Positions 1 through 5,791 of a stretch of DNA of 5,859 nucleotides are shown here, in pieces. This DNA comes from Anaerolineae bacterium CG2_30_64_16 (GTDB lineage: Bacteria > Chloroflexota > Anaerolineae > CG2-30-64-16): positions 1-5,859 of the forward strand of contig MNXL01000119.1 of the NCBI GenBank assembly GCA_001871755.1. The letters are read 5' to 3'. The translations under genes were made by a program, and so were the position numbers. The notes beneath the pieces are model-generated. The model ran no database searches, was not told the DNA's origin, and saw only the letters and a list, made by a program, of their open reading frames with translations. Position 1 is the stretch's first letter, and every line of letters begins with the position of its first letter.

Positions 1-44
1 AGTCAGGGGACAGGGGGCAGGGGTCAGGAGTCAGGGGTCAGCGG
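1..44. repeat. Degenerate G-rich short repeat at the left edge
   Basis: The first 41 bases are built from closely related units: AGTCAGGGG occurs at 1-9 and again at 29-37, and GGGGTCAG at 20-27 and 34-41, with variants such as ACAGGGGG (10-17) between them. There are four runs of four or more G within about 32 bases (6-9, 13-17, 20-23, 34-37), so the + strand could in principle fold as a G-quadruplex. Repeats of this flavour are common as dispersed intergenic arrays in some cyanobacterial and Chloroflexota genomes. The array is cut by the window edge, so its full length is unknown. It abuts the HEAT gene and is open in the same reading frame. Confidence 0.6.
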
Positions 45-551
45 GTGGCGGAGGTTGGGCCTACATATCAAACAGTGGTACAGCCTGTTGCGTCTGAGCC
101 TCCGAAGTTCGGGGCGGTTCAGGCGCCTGCACCGGCCGTCAAACCTGCTTCCGGGGCGGAACCAGAACCGGACACCGGCCAGCGCGACCTGTTCGGCGCG
201 ACGGCTACTCCCGCCACGCCGGCTCCCAAGGTCAAGGCTCCACAGCCGAAACCGGAACCCCCGGCCCAGCCGGTTCTGCTCTCTGCGCCGCCCCAAGGCA
301 CGTACACGCAGCGCCTGGGCCGGGTCATGGCGCTGCGCAACAAGGGGACGCCCGAGGCTATAGGCGAAGTCGTCGCCGCGCTGGGGGATGAGGACGAGCG
401 CATCCGCTGGTTGGCGGGCTCGGTGCTGCAGAGTATCGGCGGGGGCACGGTGATCGCGACGCTGCGCGCATTCATGGGCCAGGCGCCATCAGACGTGGTG
501 CGCGATGAGGCGGAGAAGGTGTTGGGAAAGTTGGCGGAGCCCGGCGGATGA
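45..551 (+). CDS. HEAT-repeat protein with Ala/Pro-rich N-terminus
   Basis: The ORF reads 168 residues from a GTG at 45. The frame stays open to the left edge, so the true start may lie outside the window; the residues encoded by the G-rich repeat look like translated repeat, which favours a start near 45. Residues 1 to about 82 are low-complexity Ala/Pro/Glu/Lys sequence with no recognisable fold, probably a flexible linker. Residues about 90-165 form paired amphipathic helices of HEAT or PBS-lyase-HEAT type, with the signatures AIGEVVAALGDED, RWLAGSVLQSIGG and DEAEKVLGKL. Such repeats are protein-binding scaffolds; no enzymatic residues are visible. The stop TGA (549-551) overlaps an ATG (548-550). 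A second, start-less copy of the HEAT part lies at 5597-5791. The family is recognised by repeat pattern only, so its role is unknown. Confidence 0.72.
   Translation: MAEVGPTYQTVVQPVASEPPKFGAVQAPAPAVKPASGAEPEPDTGQRDLFGATATPATPAPKVKAPQPKPEPPAQPVLLSAPPQGTYTQRLGRVMALRNKGTPEAIGEVVAALGDEDERIRWLAGSVLQSIGGGTVIATLRAFMGQAPSDVVRDEAEKVLGKLAEPGG
357..551 (+). repeat. Left copy of 195-bp HEAT-encoding direct repeat
   Basis: This 195-base segment aligns without gaps to 5597-5791, ending at the same stop codon position in both. The encoded peptides are about three-quarters identical by hand alignment (49 of 64 residues). The DNA contains an exact 30-base match (435-464 against 5675-5704) and an exact 20-base match (507-526 against 5747-5766). 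The copies are in direct orientation, about 5.2 kb apart, and bracket the nuclease and lipoprotein genes. Confidence 0.8.
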
Positions 552-630
552 GCGAATGGGGAAAGACACGGACAAGGATTGGCGAATCGTTTGGTTCGCG
601 GCGCATAACCGAAGGGACTGGTACTCTAGC

Positions 631-2955
631 ATGACTACAACGCTTTTCACCCAAATCAACTATACCCTTGCCACTCTGCTCGACCAGATCAAGCTGGGCC
701 AGATCGGTCTGCCGGAGATCCAGCGGCCTTTCGTGTGGCCGAACAGCAAGGTGCGGGACCTGTTCGACTCGATGTACCACGGCTACCCCGTCGGTTACCT
801 CCTCTTTTGGAGCAACGGGCTGCCCGGCGGCCACAGGCAGATCGGCGTCGATAGCAAACAGGTGGTGCCGCAGATGCTGATCGTGGACGGGCAGCAGCGC
901 CTCACGTCACTCTACGCCGTAGTCAAGGGCGTTGAGGTGGTGTGCGAGAACTACCAGAAGGAACGCATTCGCATCGCCTTCCGCCCGCGCGACGGCAAAT
1001 TCATGGTGGCCGATGCGACCGTGCAGAACGATCCCGAGTTCGTCTCCGACATCAGTGTTCTCTGGTCACCCGCCACCAGTATCTTCCAGTTCGTGACCGG
1101 GTTCGTCGCGCATCTGAAAGCCCTGCGCCCGCTGAACGCGTTGAGCCAGGCCGAGGAGAACGGGATCACGCAAGCGTTGAGCGACCTGCATAACTTGGGC
1201 AACTACCCATTTACGGCGCTAGTGCTGTCGCCTTCGATGGCCGAAGAGCAGGTGGCTGAGGTCTTCGTCCGCATCAATGGGACAGGTACCCGTCTCAATG
1301 AGGCTGATTTCATCCTCACCCTCATGTCCGTGTTCTGGGATGAGGGCCGGGCGGCCCTCGAGGCCTTCTGTCGCGGCGCGAGGCAGCCGGTCGTCTCGGG
1401 CGCGACGCCCTTCAATCATTTCTTGCAGCCGGACCCCGACCAGTTGTTGCGCGTGGATGTTGGCTACGGATTTCGCCGCGCCCGCCTGCGTCACGTATAC
1501 TCGCTGTTGCGTGGCAAGGACCTGGAAACGGAGGCCTTCTCGGATGAGTTCCGCGACAAGCAGTTCACCCTGCTCAAGGCCGCACAAGAGCGCGTCATCA
1601 ACGTGCAGAACTGGAAGGACTTCCTCACAGTCCTCTTGCGCGCCGGTTATCGCAACGGCGACATGATCACTTCGAAGACCGCGATCCTCTACACGTACGT
1701 GCTCTGGCTGATCGGCAAATACGACTATGGCGTGGATCACGATACGCTGCGCGAGATCATGGCGCAATGGTTCTTCGCATCGGCCCTAACCGGACGCTAC
1801 ACCGACTCGCCGGAAACCCGCATGGAGCAAGACTTGGCGTACCTGCGCGAAGTGAAGGACGCCGCCGGCTTTGTCGTGCTCTGGCGCAAAGTGATTGGCG
1901 ACACCCTCACGGGCGATTTCTGGCGCACCACCCTGCCGGCCGCGTTGACAATCTCAGGCGCGCGGGTGCCCGCCCTTTTCGCCTACTATGCCGCGCTCAA
2001 TTTGCTCGACGCGCGGGTATTGTTCTCAAAGGTGAAGGTAGCCGACCTCCTGGACCCGGCGGCGCATGCCAAGAAGTCCGCACTGGAACGGCATCACCTT
2101 TTCCCGCGCAAGTATCTGGCGAAGCTGGGTATCAGCGAGCAGCCGCAGCAGAATCAGTTGGCCAACTTCGCCCTGGTGGAGTGGCAAGACAACATCGAGA
2201 TCAGCGACACAGCGCCGGCCACATACCTGCCCAAGTACCTGGCCCGCTTCAAGCCGGAGACCGGAGCGGACTTCCAACCGGAGGAATTGGCGCAGATGTA
2301 CTACTGGCACGCGCTGCCGGATGGCTGGGAGCACATGCCCTACGATCAGTTCTTGGAGGCCCGGCGGGCGCGGATGGCGGGGGTTATCCACGACGCCTTC
2401 ACGCTCCTGTCAACAGGGAAAGGGCCCAAACCGGAGTTGCAGACGATCGCACTGCCGGATATCTCGATACCCGACGCGGTGCCGGAGCTAGATGATGCTG
2501 ATGGGGGGCTGGCGCCGCGTCACTTCATGCGGCGGGAATTCTGGCAGGGGTTCATGCACAGAGCTGCCGGCAGGGTACCCTTGCCGGCTCGGCTCGGGAG
2601 GGGGATTGGCAGCTGGATCAGCGCCCCAACGGGAAAGAAGCAGTTGTATTGGGATTACTTGATTCGGATGCACGATGCCGGCCTGGATTTGTCGATTTAT
2701 CGGCAGGACGCTGCCGAAAATAAGCGTCTCTTCGACCTCTTGTTCGCCCATCGTAAGGAGATCGAGCATGTCTTCGACGCCGCACTGGAGTGGGATCGCT
2801 ATGACCGGGGGCGAGGGTCCTACGTCCGGTATGATCTATCAGGTGGCGGGCTTCTGGCGCGGGAGACCTGGCCGGAACTTCAGGAACGGATGATCGAGAC
2901 GATGGCACGGTTCCAGTTGGCATTGTTGCCAATTGTCCAGGGATTGCCCGATTAA
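631..2955 (+). CDS. GmrSD-like DUF262-DUF1524-DUF4268 fusion nuclease
   Basis: This 774-residue protein is a candidate type IV restriction enzyme. The N-terminal DUF262 (GmrS-like, ParB-related NTPase) domain shows PEIQRPFVW at residues 28-36, then DSMYHGYPVG (46-55), IVDGQQRLTSL (84-94) and FVRINGTGTRLNEADF (212-227). The DUF1524 (GmrD-like, HNH-type) domain shows ERHHLFPRKYL (486-496), NQLAN (508-512) and N521, so H489 and the Asn residues of the motif are present. Residues about 635-770 match DUF4268: REFW, a short beta region, then NKRLFDLLFAHRKEIE, ALEWDR and a closing W-containing helix. Known GmrSD-type enzymes use NTP to cut glucosylated or otherwise modified phage DNA; this target is inferred, not seen. 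The ATG at 631 is chosen because the conserved domain begins within ten residues of it. It lacks a clear Shine-Dalgarno (GAAGGG at 611-616 is too far), but it overlaps the TGA (632-634) of a 28-codon ORF. An in-frame ATG at 556 is an alternative start. Confidence 0.93.
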   Translation: MTTTLFTQINYTLATLLDQIKLGQIGLPEIQRPFVWPNSKVRDLFDSMYHGYPVGYLLFWSNGLPGGHRQIGVDSKQVVPQMLIVDGQQRLTSLYAVVKGVEVVCENYQKERIRIAFRPRDGKFMVADATVQNDPEFVSDISVLWSPATSIFQFVTGFVAHLKALRPLNALSQAEENGITQALSDLHNLGNYPFTALVLSPSMAEEQVAEVFVRINGTGTRLNEADFILTLMSVFWDEGRAALEAFCRGARQPVVSGATPFNHFLQPDPDQLLRVDVGYGFRRARLRHVYSLLRGKDLETEAFSDEFRDKQFTLLKAAQERVINVQNWKDFLTVLLRAGYRNGDMITSKTAILYTYVLWLIGKYDYGVDHDTLREIMAQWFFASALTGRYTDSPETRMEQDLAYLREVKDAAGFVVLWRKVIGDTLTGDFWRTTLPAALTISGARVPALFAYYAALNLLDARVLFSKVKVADLLDPAAHAKKSALERHHLFPRKYLAKLGISEQPQQNQLANFALVEWQDNIEISDTAPATYLPKYLARFKPETGADFQPEELAQMYYWHALPDGWEHMPYDQFLEARRARMAGVIHDAFTLLSTGKGPKPELQTIALPDISIPDAVPELDDADGGLAPRHFMRREFWQGFMHRAAGRVPLPARLGRGIGSWISAPTGKKQLYWDYLIRMHDAGLDLSIYRQDAAENKRLFDLLFAHRKEIEHVFDAALEWDRYDRGRGSYVRYDLSGGGLLARETWPELQERMIETMARFQLALLPIVQGLPD

Positions 2956-3130
2956 CGAGCACGATCTGGTCGTCTTGCCCTCCGACGGCGTCACTACGCG
3001 CTGGCGCAACACGGCTCAGTGGGTGGGCAATAGCCGGTGCGAAATAGGACTGCTCCGAGATGACACGCCGCGCAGCGTGTGCGAGATCAGCGAGCAGGGG
3101 CGAGAGTGGTTGAAGGCATGGAGAAGCTGA
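2933..3130 (+). pseudogene. Partial Mrr_N-like winged-helix ORF, probably a remnant
   Basis: The ORF could encode 65 residues from a TTG at 2933, overlapping the end of the DUF262 fusion gene by 23 bases in another frame. No Shine-Dalgarno precedes the TTG. Residues about 15-62 resemble the second half of the Mrr N-terminal winged helix: LPSDG, RWRNTAQW (23-30), IGLL (38-41), then PRSVCEISEQGREWL (46-60), where family members usually read like RGVWEIT.xGR.L. Gly and Trp in the wing appear replaced by Ser48 and Cys50, each explicable by one base change, and the first helix of the domain is missing. I read it as the decayed N-terminal part of an Mrr-type gene or a small DNA-binding leftover. 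It ends 27 bases before the intact Mrr gene and could also be a genuine small co-translated protein. Confidence 0.5.
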
Positions 3131-3143
3131 GGAGCACTATCAC

Positions 3144-3148
3144 AGGAG
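3144..3148 (+). promoter_or_regulatory. Shine-Dalgarno for the HARE-HTH/Mrr gene
   Basis: AGGAG sits nine bases before the ATG at 3158. It fixes that start and shows the gene has its own translation signal, separate from the upstream ORF. Confidence 0.75.
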
Positions 3149-3157
3149 TAAACACAG

Positions 3158-4312
3158 ATGAACGCCATTGATGCCGTTGAGATCGTGCTTGCCAACGCGG
3201 GAGAGCCGCTGGGTTACAGGGAGATCACGCGGCGGGTCTTGGAGCAGGGCCTCTGGCAGACGGAGGGCTTGACGCCGGAGGCGACGATCAACGCGCGACT
3301 GGGAACGGACATCAAGGACCTGGCCGGGGGATCACGGTTTCAGCGCACAGGGCCGGGGGTGTTCGCGCTGCGGAAGTGGGGGCTGCCGGAAGCGGCGGTC
3401 CGGGGCGCGAAGCCGAAACAGCCCAAGGAAGTCGCGGCAGTGGTTGCAGGACGGAGCGAGCCGGCGGATCAGCCGGTGTCGGCCGCGGGCGCACCTGGGC
3501 CGGGCGGTGATACAGCAGCGAAGGCAGCATCATCGCCATCCAAGATGGCACAGACAGGCGAGGAGATTCCTCGGAAGTCCTCATCTTCCTTCTCTTTCAC
3601 TGATGCGGCCGAAGCGGTGTTGGAACAGTTCGGCCATAAGCAACCGGTGCATTACCGAGCGATCACCGAGAAAGCGTTGACGTTGGGGCTGGTCAACACG
3701 AAAGGGCTGACGCCGGAAGCGACATTGTACGCGCAGGTGCTGACGGAGACGAAGCGGCAGACACGCCGCGGGGAGTCGCCGCGCTTCATCATGCACGGCC
3801 AGGGCATGATCGGACTGGCAAAGTGGGTGGTGGGCGGGCTGGCGTTTCAGATCGAGCAGCACAACGAGGGGGTGCGCAAGAAGCTGCACGGCCAACTCAT
3901 GGTGATGCCGCCGGCGGAGTTCGAGGCGCTGATCGTGGAGCTGCTGGCCGCGCTGGGCTTCGATGATGTGACGATGACGCCGGCCAGCGGGGACGGCGGG
4001 ATCGATGTGCGCGGGACGCTGGTGGTGGGCGATGTGATCCGCACTCGGATGGCAGTGCAGGTAAAGCGGTGGAAGCGCAATGTGCAGGCGCCGGTGGTGC
4101 AGCAGGTGCGCGGGAGCCTGGGGACGCATGAGCAGGGGTTGATTATCACGACGAGCGATTTCAGCAAGGGGGCGTGCGCCGAGGCCGAGCGGCCGAACGC
4201 GGTGCCGGTGGCGCTGATGAACGGGGAGCAGTTGGTGCGGCTGCTGGTGGAGAATGATATCGGAGTGCATCGGACGTCGTATGATCTGATTGAGTTGGGC
4301 GAGGGGGAGTGA
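3158..4312 (+). CDS. Double HARE-HTH Mrr-family restriction endonuclease
   Basis: The 384-residue protein has three parts. Residues 1-76 are a HARE-HTH domain (DAVEIVLANAGEPLGYREIT, then GLTPEATINARL and a GVFALRKWG end). Residues 77-146 are an Ala/Gly/Pro/Ser-rich linker. Residues 147-223 are a second HARE-HTH (FTDAAEAVLEQF, HYRAIT, GLTPEATLYAQV, GLAKW). Residues about 245-370 are an Mrr-type PD-(D/E)XK nuclease: FEALIVELLAALGF with E256, SGDGGIDVRG with D283, AVQVKRWK with Q301 and K303, then GLIITTSDFSKGA. All expected catalytic residues are present, so it looks active. HARE-HTH domains have been proposed to sense modified bases, and Mrr enzymes cut methylated or foreign DNA; the actual substrate is not determinable here. 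It lies downstream of a GmrSD-like nuclease in the same direction, suggesting a shared restriction locus. It is a cytoplasmic protein with no signal peptide. Confidence 0.93.
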   Translation: MNAIDAVEIVLANAGEPLGYREITRRVLEQGLWQTEGLTPEATINARLGTDIKDLAGGSRFQRTGPGVFALRKWGLPEAAVRGAKPKQPKEVAAVVAGRSEPADQPVSAAGAPGPGGDTAAKAASSPSKMAQTGEEIPRKSSSSFSFTDAAEAVLEQFGHKQPVHYRAITEKALTLGLVNTKGLTPEATLYAQVLTETKRQTRRGESPRFIMHGQGMIGLAKWVVGGLAFQIEQHNEGVRKKLHGQLMVMPPAEFEALIVELLAALGFDDVTMTPASGDGGIDVRGTLVVGDVIRTRMAVQVKRWKRNVQAPVVQQVRGSLGTHEQGLIITTSDFSKGACAEAERPNAVPVALMNGEQLVRLLVENDIGVHRTSYDLIELGEGE

Positions 4313-4315
4313 CGG

Positions 4316-4331
4316 CGTCCACAGGTGGACG
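4316..4331. repeat. 16-bp inverted repeat after the Mrr gene
   Basis: CGTCCAC and GTGGACG are perfect inverted arms separated by AG, beginning four bases after the Mrr stop codon. As RNA it gives a six-pair stem with a CAGG tetraloop. No T-run follows on the + strand (the next bases are GATAGAAAAACTG) and no A-run precedes it, so it does not meet the usual picture of an intrinsic terminator in either direction. It may be a processing or protein-binding site, or chance. Confidence 0.4.
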
Positions 4332-4474
4332 GGATAGAAAAACTGTGTCCCCAGCGTGGTAGGGAGAGGTGAACGACGAGGGTCAGGTGGCGGGGATTTG
4401 GTTAGGGGGTTTTTGAGTCGCATCACCGCGGCCCAGATGGCGTCGCGCAGGCGCCTGGCAGAAGACCGAAGCGG

Positions 4475-4481
4475 AAGGAGG
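4475..4481 (+). promoter_or_regulatory. Strong Shine-Dalgarno for the lipoprotein gene
   Basis: AAGGAGG lies nine bases before the ATG at 4491 and decides that start, which is also the start that yields a proper signal peptide. The rest of the 178-base gap after the Mrr gene shows a 10-base palindrome CAGGCGCCTG (4448-4457) but no promoter I would defend. Confidence 0.85.
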
Positions 4482-4490
4482 AGCTAACTC

Positions 4491-5594
4491 ATGAATCGCT
4501 TGATGGTTTTCGTCATCATCCTCAGCGTGGGCCTGGCCGGGTGTGCGAGTCCGACCCCCAATCCAGACTTGGTGGTCAAGGCTGTGCGGGCGACGCTCAC
4601 TGCCTCGGCGCCAACCGCAGTGCAGGGAGCGACAGCCCCGACAATCGCAGCGACGCGGGCGGAGCCGACTCCAATCAGCGCGGCCATCGCTTCTGCTGAA
4701 CCAGCAGCCGCGGCAAAGAGCACGGACGCTCCAGTTCAAGCGCCGACTGCAACCCCGGCGCCAATGGCCACCCCCGTCCCTACCGACACACCGCTGCCCA
4801 CCAACACGCCACTGCCAACGGACACGCTCGCGCCGACAGCCACCGACACGCCAGCGGCTCCGTATGTCGTGGCGAGCAAGACGGTCAATCTGCGGGCGGG
4901 GCCAGGGACCAACTATCCGGTCGCGGGATCGGCAGCGGCAGGGCAACAGTACGAGATCACCGGCCGGAGTCCCGATGGTGTCTGGTTTGAGATCTGCTGT
5001 GTCAATAGGAAAGCCGCCTGGGTCGCCAAGTCGGTTGTGACGGCCGGAGGTGATACAGCGAGCGTGAAAGTCGCGGCGAATATCCCCACGCCTCCTCCAA
5101 GCCCGACGCCGAAACCCACCTCGCCCCCCGCGCCGGCAATCCAGAGGCCCGGCATGCACACGCGGACACGGATCGGAACCTGGGAAATCCAGGCCGAAAG
5201 GGTGCAAAACGAGAAGGCCGTCTATCAGTACGACAGCTCCAAGGTTGCAATGGGCCGCTATGCCATCGTGTTCGTGTTGGCCAAGAACGTGGCTTCCGGC
5301 ACGCAGAGCATTTCGAACTCACTTGCGCCGGCGTTGCGGGACGACAAGGGGCGCATTTATGACTTCTCGGATCCCTTGACGACTGAGCGATGGGCGATGA
5401 TCTATGCCATGTGGGAGTTCTCGGTAGGCAAGTCGGTGTTCGACGACATCAACCCGGGCGTGGAGACGCCCCTCCTCATGCTGTGGGATGTGAAGGAGGA
5501 TGTGCAGTCCCTGACCCTGATCCTGACCGATGGGCGCAACCGGGTCGAGTGGGACCTCGGTGACTTCGCGAATATCCCGCCTTACAAGCCATAG
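4491..5594 (+). CDS. Secreted lipoprotein with SH3b and DUF4352-like domain
   Basis: The 367-residue protein starts with a short lipoprotein signal: MNR, a hydrophobic stretch, and the lipobox LAGC with Cys18 as the lipidated residue, so it should be anchored on the outside of the membrane. Residues 19-83 are Ala/Thr-rich. Residues 84-124 are a Pro/Thr linker of TDTPLPTNTPLP type, typical of Chloroflexota cell-surface proteins. Residues 125-183 form an SH3b domain (KTVNLRAGPGTNYPV, then WFEICCVNRKAAWV), usually a cell-wall or ligand-binding module. A second Pro-rich linker (198-216) leads to a C-terminal beta-rich domain (about 231-350) resembling DUF4352: GRYAIVFVLAKN, LRDDKGRIYDF, INPGVETPLLMLWDV, SLTLIL. 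Its function is unknown. Nothing in the protein ties it to DNA restriction; it may be a neighbour by insertion. Its TAG stop lies two bases before the HEAT-homologous segment. Confidence 0.88.
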   Translation: MNRLMVFVIILSVGLAGCASPTPNPDLVVKAVRATLTASAPTAVQGATAPTIAATRAEPTPISAAIASAEPAAAAKSTDAPVQAPTATPAPMATPVPTDTPLPTNTPLPTDTLAPTATDTPAAPYVVASKTVNLRAGPGTNYPVAGSAAAGQQYEITGRSPDGVWFEICCVNRKAAWVAKSVVTAGGDTASVKVAANIPTPPPSPTPKPTSPPAPAIQRPGMHTRTRIGTWEIQAERVQNEKAVYQYDSSKVAMGRYAIVFVLAKNVASGTQSISNSLAPALRDDKGRIYDFSDPLTTERWAMIYAMWEFSVGKSVFDDINPGVETPLLMLWDVKEDVQSLTLILTDGRNRVEWDLGDFANIPPYKP

Positions 5595-5596
5595 TA

Positions 5597-5791
5597 GCCA
5601 TCGGCGAGCTGGTCGCGGCCCTGGGCGACGAAGACGAACAGCTCCGTTGGCTGGCCGCGCTGTCGCTGCAGGGGATCGGCGGGGGCACGGTGATCGCGAC
5701 GCTGAGGGCGTTCATCGATCAGGCGCCGTCGGCGGTCGCGCGGGAGGAGGCGGAGAAGGTGTTGGGGAAGTTGGAGGAGGGAGGAACATGA
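5597..5791 (+). pseudogene. 5'-truncated HEAT-repeat gene copy
   Basis: In this frame the sequence encodes a HEAT end like that of the 45-551 gene: AIGELVAALGDED, LRWLAALSLQGIGG, TVIATLRAF, EEAEKVLGKL, stopping at TGA 5789-5791. The frame is open only from 5564 and offers no ATG, GTG or TTG before the homologous part begins, and the Ala/Pro-rich N-terminal region of the left copy is absent. Substitutions relative to the left copy are mostly conservative and there are no gaps or stops, so it is either a recently truncated gene or a segment still under some constraint (for example reinitiation just after the lipoprotein TAG at 5592-5594 from a CTG or an internal GTG at 5684). I call it a remnant. 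Confidence 0.65.
5773..5784 (+). promoter_or_regulatory. Purine-rich ribosome binding site at the end of the HEAT copy
   Basis: GGAGGAGGGAGG contains AGGAGG (5775-5780) seven bases before the ATG at 5788. It is inside the last HEAT codons and would serve the ORF whose ATG overlaps the HEAT stop. Confidence 0.5.

Noticed and set aside
90..551. HEAT protein as an AlkC/AlkD-type DNA glycosylase
   Set aside because: Only about two helical repeats are present and the catalytic and aromatic residues of that family are not visible.
505..630. Upstream extension of the DUF262 gene to 505 or to the ATG at 556
   Set aside because: The extra residues overlap or closely follow the HEAT gene, look unlike the family's N-terminus, and the conserved domain begins right after the ATG at 631.
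1767..2495. 242-codon + strand frame inside the DUF262 fusion gene
   Set aside because: It is a +1 shadow with Arg/Gly/Ala composition; the DUF1524 motif is read in the other frame.
4316..4340. Intrinsic terminator after the Mrr gene
   Set aside because: The stem is short and no T-run follows it on either strand.
3581..4426. Long open frame on the - strand across the Mrr gene (His/Arg/Pro-rich)
   Set aside because: Its composition is that of an antisense shadow in GC-rich DNA; the + strand frame has clear domains and a catalytic motif.
4755..4860. Possible tandem DNA repeat or CRISPR-like array
   Set aside because: The periodicity is codon-level Pro/Thr low complexity (TDTPLPTNTPLPTDT) within the lipoprotein linker, with no spacer-repeat structure.
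4383..5207. Open - strand frame across the lipoprotein gene
   Set aside because: It is Arg/Gly/Cys-rich without any domain pattern and lies opposite a convincing lipoprotein with a strong ribosome binding site.
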